Source: Oscillatoriaceae cyanobacterium Prado104
GTDB lineage: Bacteria; Cyanobacteriota; Cyanobacteriia; Cyanobacteriales; Microcoleaceae
DNA: 64,000 nt
Direction: 5' to 3'
NCBI GenBank assembly: GCA_025454405.1
Contig: JALOON010000029.1
Span: 1-64,000, forward strand
The notes below the pieces were generated by a model. The model did not search any database, was not told the DNA's origin, and was given only the letters and a program-made list of their open reading frames with translations. Positions 18,117-27,800 of the stretch are shown piece by piece. Each line of letters opens with the position of its first letter. Positions within the stretch are counted from its first letter, which is position 1. A program made the position numbers and the translations under genes.

Positions 18117-18157
18117 CCCCAGCCTAAAGGCATGGGGCTTGGAAGCGGAAGATTCAC
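18117..18157 (+). repeat. IS605-type right-end hairpin remnant
   Basis: CCCCAGCCT and AGGCATGGGG fold into a hairpin with one bulged A (18117-18137), the CCCCA...TGGGG form common at the right ends of cyanobacterial IS200/IS605 elements, followed 15 bases later by TTCAC (18153-18157). The same TTCAC bounds the TnpB element at 29864-31257. From 18158 to 18414 I see only repeat-like GGGGACGCTCGCA text. Confidence 0.5.
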
Positions 18158-18414
18158 CACCTTCTTAAATTGATAATTACTTGCATCATAGCAGCCGTCT
18201 GATTATTGACCTTTTAGTCGCCAAATCAATTGGGACGTTAGTAATTGGCAAAAATGCACAATGGAAAACAGAGATTGATTTCGGAAAGCAAACCAATCAG
18301 AACTTTGGATGACTGATGACTGATGGCTAATTACTGAATACTTGAGTTAGCGATCGGGGACGCTCGCACTTTGTGACGGTCGCGAGCGGGCATGCTCGCA
18401 GTATCAACTATTAA

Positions 18415-21400
18415 CTATCTCCCAATTACCTCAAAGCCTACTGCTCTTCTCAGCCACAATGGCTCATTTGCACCAACACCAGCAGGGCGGTTTTTAGTCG
18501 CAGCAATTTGCATTCTATCGCCTTTAATTCCCAACCTGACAAGGGCTGTTTTGACATTTCTTGCCCTCTCCAGTGCCAGTTTTTCATTCTCTTCAGGACT
18601 GCTCTTGAAATCGCTGTAACCAATAATTCTCAAATTTTTGTCTCGATTTTCTGCCAGAAAATCCTTGACTTTATTCAGTTTATCTGTTATGTCTTTTGGA
18701 TTCAAGCTCGGCGAACCGGAACTGAAATAAAGCCGAATTGACATTGCTTTTGATGGCAGTTTTGTGCCGATTCCCAAAGTATTTGTTACTGACTTCACGC
18801 CCGGAATCTTTTCAAATGTTTGGGTGATTTTTTGAGCATCTTCGAGGCGGGTAGTGCTGCCTTCTACGGCAACTTTGCCACCGGAATAGCGGGCAGAGAT
18901 ATCAATGCTTTCGGCTTGATTCAAAATAGCTGTCGCCCGCTGCACTTCTGCTGCGACTAAAGTCGGATCGGGAGGAACTTCAACGGCGATAATTTTGTTG
19001 TCTATCTTTAATTTGGGAACTGCTTGTTTGGCAATTTGTTCGGCTTTCGATCGCAGTTGTTGGTTGGGTACTCTGCCGGAAATTTCCACAGAATTGCCTT
19101 TAACATCCGCTGTCAGGCGGTAAACTGATAGTTCGGGGGCCGACTGCAAAGCTAAATTCGTTTCTGCTGCCAAACGGCGATCGACTCCTTTAAAATATTC
19201 GTGGATGCCCCAAGGAACAACAATTAAACCTAAAGTTGCTAACCCCGCAATTAATAACGGTGAAGATTTGGAGGATTTCTCTTGTTCGTCGGCATTTACC
19301 AATTTGCGCAAGTTGGAGTTTACCAACTCGGGAACGGTTGCCGGATCGCCATTAAACGATTGTATTTGGCTGCCGCATTCTTGGAGAGTTTGTTTGAGGA
19401 TGGCTTGCATTTTGTACTGAAACCACTGCCTGGTTTCTCCTTGAATTACTACGGCTAGATAGCAATATCCCGCTACTTCCAATAAAATTTTCGACGTGCC
19501 GTATTCTATGGAATCAACTTCTGCAATGCTGCCAGACTGAGCGATGCAATCGTTAACAAAACTGCGAATAGCTGTCAGCATTCCCGCTACCATGTCCGAT
19601 TCTAATTGTTCGGCTTCTGCATTTTGGACTCCGGCAATTAGCAAACCGGATTCTTTGTGAATTAAAAAGGCAGCTTTAACAGTCAGCGGCGTGGATTCTT
19701 TCAGCAGCAATTCAGCTTCAGAAACTCCCTGCATTTTTGCGCGCAATTTGCGATTAATTCCCTCGAAACTTAAAGCTCGTTCGAGTTTTTCATCTATTGA
19801 CTTAATTGTGCCGGCAATTGATTTTAAAATTGTACCGCCGATTACTGGGTACAGCGCATCTGACATTGCTCCTTTTTCAAGTTCGATTTGCTGTTTGATA
19901 GCTGCTGCCATTTCCGGCGCGATCGCCCGTGCAATTTCTTCGGGCGATTCCTTAACTCTTTGGCTAATTGCTACGGGAATTGCAGGGGCGAGTGCCTCTC
20001 CCATCGACTGTCTGTTTTGCTTGGTTTTTGCCTCAATTATTTCGTCAATTATCGGCGCAACAATTTCCGAAAATGTTGTTTTTGACTCCGCGATCGCTTG
20101 CAGCATAATTTCGGGCATTGCTGCTTGAATCCTGTTAATTATTTCCTCTCGATCGCCCCCCCATTCAGCATCGCTGACTTTCTTTTCTAAATTGGTAACT
20201 TTATCGTTGAGTTTGTAATTGTAATTTACCACTTCATCTAACAGCGGCAAAATTGAAGCGATCGCGGATTTTTCCAATTGCTCGTGATGGCTGACCATCA
20301 GTTCGTCAATCAAAGGTTTCAGCAAATCGGTAAACAAATCAGTCGATTCGTAAATCCGGTGTTCGATCGCGACAATTTTTTGTTCGATTCTCGCGAGTCT
20401 TTCTTCGAGCCTGCGATTCTGAATGATGGCATCGACAGCGGGCGCGATCGCGGCTTCTATTTCTAATTTTGCCTCGCTAATTTTGCTGTTAAGAATTTCC
20501 TTAATTGCTGGCATGATTCTTGCCATCAATCCTTCGATTTGAGCTAATAATTGCTCCTGAACTTCGACAAGTTGATTCTCGTTATTCGACAATCGATCGG
20601 CCGTACCGCTATTTTGCAGTGCGGCCAAAACTGCTGGAGGTATCGCTTCTTGAACTTCTAATTTTGTTTCCTCAATTTTGCGGTTCAACGATTCAATCAT
20701 TAAGGGCATCAGCCTTGCCAGAATCTCTTCCGGCTGAGACTTTTGCTGCCGTTGAATGTTGTTTACTTGATTCTCAATATTTAACAGTTTTAATTGAGTT
20801 TCCCGGCGCTCGATCGAACTTTCCATTAAAGGCGCGATCGCTGCTTCTACTTGCAATTTCGACTCATCTATTTTGCGGTTCAGCAATTCAGTGACAACCG
20901 GCATCACCCGCGATACGATGTCTTCCGGTTGCTGGACTTGGAGGTGTTCGCTTGCCAGCCTGGTTTCGATGATATTTAATACTCTTTCTTCTACTTCTGC
21001 CCACGCAATTCTTACCTGTGCCGAAGGGGCGATCGATTCTACAACCTCTGATTTTAACTCTTCGATTTTGCGGTGCAGCGACTCGTTAATTATTGGCACT
21101 AACTGTTGCACCAAATCTTGCGGTTGCTGTTGGAAACGCTGCTGGACAAGAGCAAATTCGTCTTCAATTGTCGCTACTTTTTCTTCCAGTCCGCTTTGGT
21201 GTTCGATGACTTCGCTAACTGTCGGTGAAATTGCCGATACTACTTCTACCTTAGACTCGGCTACTTTGCGATCGAGCAATTCGCCGATCGCGGGCAACAG
21301 TCCTTCGATTAACTCTTGCGGGTTGGCGGTATGCTGCTGGGATAAAATCGCCACTTGATTTTGCAGTTCGATTACTTTAGCTTCGATTTCGCCGCGATCG

Positions 21401-22026
21401 ATTGCTGGAGTGCCATCGGCTGCGATCGACTCTCTCAATTCTGCTTTTAATTCCCGAATTTTATCGTTCAAAAATTGGGGAATTAACGGTGTCAATAAAT
21501 TAATCAATTCAACAGGTTCGGCCAGCCGCTTTTCAAAATTTTCCAGCCGCTGTTCGACGCTCGCCATGCTGTTGTATAATTCCGGTATATTCTTTTCAAA
21601 CAGCAGTTGTTGCAATCTTTTGAACTTCTCAGCAGCCTGTTCAAAATCTGTTTCCGACGGCACGTAATTTCTAGCTGGTTTAACGATTTCCGACTCGTAA
21701 CGGCGGTCTTTTTCCTGGATGGGGTTGGGATTTTCCTCGCTGTTTTCCCCTGCTTCGTGGGTGGCAGTTACATCGATCGTAAAAGACAACCGATCTCTAT
21801 TGGGGCGATCGCTCTCAATTCTATCGATCGGCTGTTCTGAAAGTGGCAAATAAATTCTGCTGGTTTCTCTAGTTTCTTTCTTCGACTTTTTCAATAACTG
21901 CAATTCCGTCAAAATTTCCAGCAATTCCTCAAGTTGTTCGCCTGCTTTGGGAACCGCAGTATTTTGCTCGGAAACGCTTTGTTCCGACCGATCGACTTCC
22001 CCTAAATTTTGTTCTTGTTCTGCCAT
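18415..22026 (-). CDS. Giant repeat protein with roadblock-like, BON and OmpA domains
   Basis: The 1203-residue protein begins with an acidic low-complexity region (1-165). Residues about 170-620 contain seven or so tandem repeats of about 65 residues, each with a core like LMP.I.E.LNRKI.E.KLEV..AIAP followed by a coiled-coil stretch; weaker repeats go on to about 760. Next come a roadblock/longin-like domain (about 772-892, VKAAFLIHKESGLLIAG), one transmembrane helix (about 921-941, LLIAGLATLGLIVVPWG), two BON domains (about 948-1082) and an OmpA-like peptidoglycan-binding domain (about 1092-1203, ending LWLRRAVGFEVIGR). I infer a cytoplasmic N terminus and a periplasmic C terminus that bridges inner membrane and cell wall. 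The function is unknown. It is transcribed away from the IS605 remnant. Confidence 0.85.
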   Translation of the reverse strand: MAEQEQNLGEVDRSEQSVSEQNTAVPKAGEQLEELLEILTELQLLKKSKKETRETSRIYLPLSEQPIDRIESDRPNRDRLSFTIDVTATHEAGENSEENPNPIQEKDRRYESEIVKPARNYVPSETDFEQAAEKFKRLQQLLFEKNIPELYNSMASVEQRLENFEKRLAEPVELINLLTPLIPQFLNDKIRELKAELRESIAADGTPAIDRGEIEAKVIELQNQVAILSQQHTANPQELIEGLLPAIGELLDRKVAESKVEVVSAISPTVSEVIEHQSGLEEKVATIEDEFALVQQRFQQQPQDLVQQLVPIINESLHRKIEELKSEVVESIAPSAQVRIAWAEVEERVLNIIETRLASEHLQVQQPEDIVSRVMPVVTELLNRKIDESKLQVEAAIAPLMESSIERRETQLKLLNIENQVNNIQRQQKSQPEEILARLMPLMIESLNRKIEETKLEVQEAIPPAVLAALQNSGTADRLSNNENQLVEVQEQLLAQIEGLMARIMPAIKEILNSKISEAKLEIEAAIAPAVDAIIQNRRLEERLARIEQKIVAIEHRIYESTDLFTDLLKPLIDELMVSHHEQLEKSAIASILPLLDEVVNYNYKLNDKVTNLEKKVSDAEWGGDREEIINRIQAAMPEIMLQAIAESKTTFSEIVAPIIDEIIEAKTKQNRQSMGEALAPAIPVAISQRVKESPEEIARAIAPEMAAAIKQQIELEKGAMSDALYPVIGGTILKSIAGTIKSIDEKLERALSFEGINRKLRAKMQGVSEAELLLKESTPLTVKAAFLIHKESGLLIAGVQNAEAEQLESDMVAGMLTAIRSFVNDCIAQSGSIAEVDSIEYGTSKILLEVAGYCYLAVVIQGETRQWFQYKMQAILKQTLQECGSQIQSFNGDPATVPELVNSNLRKLVNADEQEKSSKSSPLLIAGLATLGLIVVPWGIHEYFKGVDRRLAAETNLALQSAPELSVYRLTADVKGNSVEISGRVPNQQLRSKAEQIAKQAVPKLKIDNKIIAVEVPPDPTLVAAEVQRATAILNQAESIDISARYSGGKVAVEGSTTRLEDAQKITQTFEKIPGVKSVTNTLGIGTKLPSKAMSIRLYFSSGSPSLNPKDITDKLNKVKDFLAENRDKNLRIIGYSDFKSSPEENEKLALERARNVKTALVRLGIKGDRMQIAATKNRPAGVGANEPLWLRRAVGFEVIGR

Positions 22027-22411
22027 ATTGTGCCACCCGGATTGGATTTTAAATGATAAATAAAATTAGCAGCTTGCTTGCTCCCATGCGAAGAAAAATC
22101 GATCGAAACGGCGGAACTTTTTACCAAATATTAGGGGCGACGAGCACCCGCCTTTTTGAGAGAACAGCAAACAGCGATCGAGCATCAATTTTCCATTGCC
22201 AACTATCTTAAAACAACGATCGCGAGCCTTCTTAATCGATCGCGAGCCTTCTTAATCGATCGGGAACGGAGACGCTCGCACTCTCAATCAATCGCGATCG
22301 GGGACGCTCGCACTTACAACTGTCAACTGTCAAGCGATTTGAGATTTGGGATTTGAGATTTGAGATTGGGTAGAATTTTTCCTTCTTCCTTCTTCCTTCT
22401 TCCTTCTTCCT
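22027..22411. repeat. Intergenic repeats between the giant protein gene and pdxA
   Basis: No gene is seen in this 385-base gap. It holds two direct copies of a 20-mer (CGATCGCGAGCCTTCTTAAT, 22219-22258), a GGGGACGCTCGCA motif also found at 18358, heptamer runs of ATTTGAG type near 22340, and five copies of TTCCTTC at about 22380-22414. Confidence 0.65.
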
Positions 22412-23488
22412 TCATTTATCAATCGATCGCCCCAATTTAACAGATGTTCTGCGGTTTGCCAACTCTGCTGCCAGTTGCAAAGCTGCTTTCATGCTGGAAG
22501 CATCCGCAATTCCTGCACCCACGATATCAAAAGCTGTACCGTGATCGGGAGATGTGCGGACGAAAGGCAAGCCAATTGTAGTATTGACTGCTCGATCGAA
22601 CGCCATCAATTTAACTGGAATCAACCCCTGGTCGTGGTACATTGCCAAGTAAGCATCGTGAGCTTTCTCGGTCAAACCGTACCATGCTTGACCCGGTTTT
22701 ACCCACAGAGTATCCGGGGGAATTGGCCCGTCTAACTGCACTTGCTCAAAGCGAGTTCTCTGCGTTTCCAACCAAGGTATCATCCAGTCTTGCTCTTCCG
22801 TTCCCAGTTTGCCATTTTCGCCGCTGTGGGGATTTAAGCCAGAAACCGCTATTTTCGGTTTTTCTAGCCCAAAATCTTCCCGCAAACACTCTACCAGCAA
22901 TTCTAGTTTTTCGCTCAACAATTTCGGATTCAAAGCATCAGGTACTTGACGCAGTGGCAGATGTGTGGTAGCGAGCAGCACGACCAGCAGGGTGTTGCTG
23001 TGGGGAGATTTGGCGGCAAACAGCATTCCGAAGCGGTGCGATCGCGCTTTTTCTGCGAGCAATTCTGTTTGTCCGGGATAATTGTAGCCGGCGGCTTGCC
23101 AGCAAGTTTTGGAAATCGGGCCGGTGACAATGGCAGAGAATTCCCCGGCGAGGGTGCGGGCGATCGCGCTTTCGAGATATGCAAAACTCGCCGCCCCGCT
23201 AGCTGCATTGCCCGTACCGGGGACAATTTCGCCCCACTTGCTGTCGGGTGCGATATCGATAATATCTAAAGTTTCGGGATCGGCTAAAGCTGAGGGTGAG
23301 TGGAGCGATCGCAGCGTGTCGTAGGTTTGCTGCAAAATAGTTCGAGAACCGATAATTGTGACGCTAGCAGCCTCTACCGGGGAACCTAAAGCTTTCAGAA
23401 CTACTTCCGGCCCGATACCCGCCGGATCTCCGAGAGTTACAGCTAATTTTAAAGGGCGATCGGGCTTCACGGCAGTTGTTTCCCACAA
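22412..23488 (-). CDS. pdxA: 4-hydroxythreonine-4-phosphate dehydrogenase PdxA
   Basis: PdxA oxidises 4-phosphohydroxy-L-threonine with NAD in the DXP-dependent route to pyridoxal 5'-phosphate. The 358-residue protein has the family N terminus [20 protein letters not shown] (about 14-33), [12 protein letters not shown], the conserved ATTHLPL with a metal-ligand histidine, and [20 protein letters not shown], followed by [17 protein letters not shown]. Length is normal for the family (about 330-360). It is divergent from petM with 103 bases between the starts, so the two share a promoter region. Confidence 0.96.
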   Translation of the reverse strand: MWETTAVKPDRPLKLAVTLGDPAGIGPEVVLKALGSPVEAASVTIIGSRTILQQTYDTLRSLHSPSALADPETLDIIDIAPDSKWGEIVPGTGNAASGAASFAYLESAIARTLAGEFSAIVTGPISKTCWQAAGYNYPGQTELLAEKARSHRFGMLFAAKSPHSNTLLVVLLATTHLPLRQVPDALNPKLLSEKLELLVECLREDFGLEKPKIAVSGLNPHSGENGKLGTEEQDWMIPWLETQRTRFEQVQLDGPIPPDTLWVKPGQAWYGLTEKAHDAYLAMYHDQGLIPVKLMAFDRAVNTTIGLPFVRTSPDHGTAFDIVGAGIADASSMKAALQLAAELANRRTSVKLGRSIDK

Positions 23489-23591
23489 AATACGGCAAAT
23501 TTAGCCCTGAAATTCTAGCATTCCGGTAGCCTGATGGCCGAAATTATATTATGTTAATTTAATGCGATCGCCCAACGGAGATATAAATTTA

Positions 23592-23696
23592 ATGAATCCT
23601 GAAATTTTCAACGCGGCCTTTTTGTCTTTTACCTTAATTCTTGTAGGTATTGGCGGAGGCTTCTTGCTGCTCAAAATCCAAGGTGGCGAAGAGTAA
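23592..23696 (+). CDS. petM: Cytochrome b6f complex subunit VII (PetM)
   Basis: A 34-residue protein, MNPEIFNAAFLSFTLILVGI..., ending LLLKIQGGEE, the signature end of PetM. It is a single thylakoid-membrane helix (about residues 8-26) that stabilises the cytochrome b6f complex in photosynthetic electron transport. GGAG lies 12 bases upstream. It is too short for most gene finders and is divergent from pdxA. The 130-bp repeat array starts 44 bases after its stop. Confidence 0.92.
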   Translation: MNPEIFNAAFLSFTLILVGIGGGFLLLKIQGGEE

Positions 23697-23740
23697 CATC
23701 TTTTTACTTGTTACTCGTTTACTCGTTTTACTCACGTTAC

Positions 23741-24113
23741 TCGTTACCAGGCTCTGCCTGGTAATGCAGATCCGGAGGCTCTGCCTCCAGTGTACTCGCG
23801 AGGCAGAGCCTCGGGGCATGGGTTCCCAGGCACAGCCTGGGAACCAGTTACTTGTATTACTTGTTTTTACTCGTTACCAGGCTCTGCCTGGTAATGCAGA
23901 TCCGGAGGCTCTGCCTCCAGCGCACGCGCGAGGCAGAGCCTCGGGGCATGGGTTCCCAGGCACAGCCTGGGAACCAGTTACTTGTATTACTCGTTTTTAC
24001 TCGTTACCAGGCTCTGCCTGGTAATGCAGATCTGGAGGCTCTGCCTCCAGTGCACGCGCGAGGCAGAGCCTCGGGGCATGGGTTCCCAGGCACAGCCTGG
24101 GAACCAGTTACTT
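23741..24113. repeat. Three tandem copies of a 130-bp multi-hairpin repeat
   Basis: Copies start at 23741, 23871 and 24001, an exact 130-base period with very few differences. Each copy carries four stem-loops: ACCAGGCTCTGCCTGGT, GGAGGCTCTGCCTCC, GAGGCAGAGCCTC, and GGTTCCCAGGC/GCCTGGGAACC around ACA. AT-rich linkers (TTACTTGTATTACT) join the copies. Long open frames through this stretch on the plus strand are repeat translations, not genes. Confidence 0.9.
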
Positions 24114-24152
24114 TGCCTAAAATAGAAATAACCCACACTCATAACATCAGTC

Positions 24153-24422
24153 ATGCAAAGTTACACCCTAGCAGAAGCCTGCAATCCACAGGGGACAGTT
24201 TTTAACCGAGCGGCTGTCGAGCCCGTTTTACTTACCGATAAATCTCAGCCCAGCCATGTAATCATGTCCGCTGATACCTATCAACGCTTGATTGAGCGAC
24301 TGATGGAATTAGAAGATATGCTGCTAGGTAAAGCAGCAAAATCAGCGTTGAGTCAGTCTCAAATGGTCGGTTCGGAGACTTTTGTAGAAATACTAACAAA
24401 ACTGGCAAATGGCGAAACTTGA
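24153..24422 (+). CDS. Type II antitoxin, Phd/YefM-like
   Basis: An 89-residue protein: YTLAEACNPQGTVFNRAAVEPVLLTDKSQPSHVIMSADTYQRLIERLMELED follows the Phd/YefM pattern (N-terminal DNA-binding fold, then HVIMSADTYQRL), and the C terminus is helical and would wrap the toxin. It overlaps the next gene by 14 bases, as in classical toxin-antitoxin operons. As a Phd-type protein it should repress its own promoter and neutralise the RelE/ParE-type protein downstream. The promoter would lie in the 39 bases after the hairpin repeat array or within it. Confidence 0.8.
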   Translation: MQSYTLAEACNPQGTVFNRAAVEPVLLTDKSQPSHVIMSADTYQRLIERLMELEDMLLGKAAKSALSQSQMVGSETFVEILTKLANGET

Positions 24423-24690
24423 TGGTTTGCAAATAGTTCTCGACTTTCTGAAGGGTTTGCAACCTAAAATAGCTGCTCAAATTGCTAAAAAAGTCTTAGC
24501 GCTGAATGTCGATCCTTTACCCAATGATAGCAAGCAATTAATAGGATATCCAGGTTATTATCGAGTAGATAGTGGCGAGTATCGGATTGTTTACAATTTT
24601 AACCCAGATGAAGATTTGGTAGAAGTTATTCTAGTTGCTAAGCGTAACGATGATGACGTTTACAAAAAATTAGAGCGTCTTTTATCCTAG
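24409..24690 (+). CDS. RelE/ParE-family toxin
   Basis: The 93-residue protein has the RelE/ParE fold: helices, then PLPNDSKQLIGYPGYYRVDSGEYRIVYNF and a C-terminal VEVILVAKRNDDDVYKKL. Arg/Tyr in YYRVDSGEYRIVY and the Lys/Arg in VAKRND fit a RelE-type ribonuclease that cleaves mRNA on ribosomes; that activity is inferred from family. The start overlaps the antitoxin gene by 14 bases. A 103-bp MITE-like palindrome follows 12 bases after its stop. Confidence 0.82.
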   Translation: MAKLDGLQIVLDFLKGLQPKIAAQIAKKVLALNVDPLPNDSKQLIGYPGYYRVDSGEYRIVYNFNPDEDLVEVILVAKRNDDDVYKKLERLLS

Positions 24691-24702
24691 TTCACCTCTC
24701 TC

Positions 24703-24805
24703 TATAGCGATCGCAAATGATTTGTAAATACTCTAAGGTTCAGAAACCCGGTTTCTTAGAGAAACCGGGTTTCTATGCTTTTACGAATGATTTGCGATCG
24801 CTATA
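24703..24805. mobile_element. 103-bp MITE-like palindrome, copy A
   Basis: The ends TATAGCGATCGCAAAT and ATTTGCGATCGCTATA are perfect inverted repeats, and the core is a second palindrome of AGAAACCCGGTTTCT type. An equally long element with the reverse orientation lies at 61600-61702. It encodes no protein, so it is a miniature element or a large bidirectional hairpin. It follows the toxin gene and lies between convergent genes (toxin, ileS). Confidence 0.8.
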
Positions 24806-24875
24806 GAAGAGGACTTGAGTCCGATCGATTTTGAAGACTCAAGTCCTGACAGCAAACTAAATTATCCTAGAAATG

Positions 24876-27800
24876 CTAAAATTCGCCAGCGATAGCCGAA
24901 ACGCAGCGTTCGCAAATTAACGGATGTTCGATCGACTCGCCGACGTGAGTCGAATAATTCCAACACCGATCGCACTTGTGCCCGCCCGCTTTCACCGCAC
25001 CAATTGCCAATTCTGGAGACTGGAAACTGTAAGGCAATTCTTGCAGGATTTCCCCAGATTCTATCAGTTCCACTTCCGAAGTAATGAACAAATAGCGCAA
25101 TTCATCAACACCATTTCCCGCTGTTTCGTAAGAAATCGGAGATTGGTGCAAGACGATTTCCGGTTTGGCAGCAGGCGCGATCGCTTCTGGTTTCAGAACT
25201 TCTGCTGTTTTGACGATCGCGGTTTCTACTGGCGTAGCAACCACAATTGCTTGAGTTTCTGCAAGGACGATCGGCGCATTTCTTCCCACCACCTCTGCTG
25301 TGAATGTTTCCACCTTTTCTGCTAGTTCTTCGCGGTTAGCTGCAAACAGCAAGTAGCGGAAAGCAAACCACATTGTAAATAGAATGCCGATAATTTCCAA
25401 GAGTCCGCCCAACAGCGGAATCCGATTTATCGTATCCAAAACCGACAGGGTAACTTTGCCAGTTACCGCAACAGATAATAACAGTCCGAGAGTGACCAGC
25501 GGTTTTTGGTATTCTACGAACAAATTACCCGCATAGTCTGGTAAATTGCCGATAAACGCGACCGCTTTCTCCAAGATTTCCTGCCAAGTTTCGCCCGCTG
25601 CACTTTCCAGATTTTCTGCTGTTTCATCCAGCGGTTCGCTAATTTCTGCAACAACTTCCGGCGCTACTTCAACCGCAATTTCTGTTACTGCTGGTTCAGT
25701 TGCTGCTGTTTCGGCTGCAATTAATTCGGCTTCAACATTTTGCGATCGCACGTATTCCACCAAAGCTTCAGTGCTCGGATTCAAAGCTTGCAGCAGTTCT
25801 CTTTTTTCCGCATCGGGAACGTACAATAAAACCTTAGCTTCCAAAGAAGAACCGATCGCCTTTTCCATCCGGGCTTTTTCCAAAACTTTGTTAACTTCGC
25901 CGCGCACTTGTCGCAAATACTGCCAGCGATTTGCTAACTCAGGATCGAGCCATTTTTCCTCAACTTGCACCCAGCCGGCTTCAAATACCGATTTGTAGGG
26001 AGTCGGATAGGGAATGTACTGCCAAATATCCTCGGCCATGTGACACAAAACAGGCGCGATCGCCCTTGCCAAATTTTCAACTGCGATCGCAATTACTGTC
26101 TGGCAACTCCGCCGCCGGGTGGCATTTTCAGCGCTGATGTACAGTCTGTCTTTGGCAATATCCAAATAAAAGTTCGACAAATCCACCGTACAGAAATTCT
26201 GCACTGTTTGGAAAAATCGCGAAAATTGGAAGCTGTCAAAAGCTTCTTTGACTTCGGCAAATACTTCGCACATTCTGTGCAGCAAATAGCGATCGAGTTC
26301 CGGCAATTCTGCGTAGGGAACAGCATCTTTTGCCGGATCGAAATCGTGCAAATTGCCCAGCAAAAACTTAGCCGTATTCCGAATCTTGCGGTAAACATCC
26401 GCCTGCTGTTTGAGAATGTTTTTACCCAAAGGAACGTCAGCGGAGTAGTCTACCGAGGACACCCACAACCGCAAAACATCAGCGCCGTATTCGTTAATTA
26501 CCACCGCCGGATCGACTACATTCCCCAGCGATTTACTTTGCTTGCGCCCTTTTTCATCGAGCACAAAACCGTGAGTCAAAACTGTTTTGTAAGGTGCGAT
26601 GCCGTTAGTTGCGACGCTGGTCAGCAAGCTGGATTGAAACCAGCCCCGATGTTGGTCGGAACCTTCCAAATAGATATCAGCAGGATAAGTTAATTCCGAT
26701 CGACCTTGCGCGACAGCAGCCCAGGAAGAACCGGAATCGAACCACACATCCATCGTGTCGGTTCCTTTGCGGTAAGTGCGGCCGTTATTCCGGTAGGATT
26801 CTGGCAGCAATTCTGCAACCGACATTTCCCACCAAGCATCGGAACCTTTTTCGGCAAAGATAGCTTGAACGCGAGAAATAGTTTCTGCATTTAACAGCGG
26901 TTCGTTGGTTTCTTCGTCGTAAAATACCGGAATCGGCACGCCCCAAGTTCGCTGTCGGGAAATGCACCAATCCGATCGATCGCCCACCATTGCGGTGATT
27001 CTATTTTCGCCTTGGGCGGGTATCCAATTCACGCCGGAAATTGCTGTTAAAGCTGCATCGCGGAACCCTTCAACCGAGGCAAACCACTGTTCCGTAGCCC
27101 GAAAGATTGTCGGCTTTTTGGTGCGCCAATCGTAGGGATAAGAGTGAGCGTAAATTTCCTCTTTTATCAAACAATTTGCCGCAGCCAGCGCGTCAATGAC
27201 TGCTGCATTGCCTTCTTGGAGAACATTTAAACCTGCAAATTCTCCGGCTTCGGCGGTGAAATTTCCGTTCTCATCTACGGGAGTTAAAATTGGCAAACTG
27301 TAGCGTTTTCCAACGATAAAGTCTTCTTGTCCGTGGCCCGGTGCGGTATGTACCAATCCCGTCCCCGAATCAGAAGTAATGTAATCGCCGCCTGCCACAA
27401 TTTGACTGTCTCGATCGAACAGTGGATGTTTGTAGTGACACCCTTCTAATTCTTTACCTTTGACAGTAGCCAGAATTTTTAACTTCGTGTTAAAAGTTGC
27501 CGACAGCCGATCGACCGCATCGACAGCTACTAAGATAAATTGCTGGGCGATGTGGGAATCTGCCGGCGGTTCCACCACGGCATAAGTCAGTTCGGGATTG
27601 ACCGCGATCGCCAAATTAGCGGGAATCGTCCAGGGGGTAGTCGTCCAAATCGCTGCCCAGAGGCTCGGCATATAGCGCTTGAACTTCGATTGCAAGGATT
27701 TTGACAGTTTTTTGATGTGAAAGCCGACGTAGATGCTGCGCGACGTATGACCTTCTGGATACTCCAACTCGGCTTCGGCGAGGGCAGTTTTCGAGCTCGG

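Noticed and set aside
19691-20128. Plus-strand frames of 124-161 residues inside the giant repeat protein gene
   Set aside because: They are antisense to repeated coding modules, which keeps stop codons out; the minus-strand protein has recognisable domains.
23650-24205. Long plus-strand frames of 117-124 residues after petM
   Set aside because: They translate the 130-bp hairpin repeats three times over (LCLVMQIRRLCLQ and similar), have no ribosome-binding site and resemble no protein family.
24153-24690. Toxin-antitoxin pair as part of a phage-defence island with the STAND locus
   Set aside because: The pair is 8 kb from the STAND locus with ileS between them, so a shared island is not supported.
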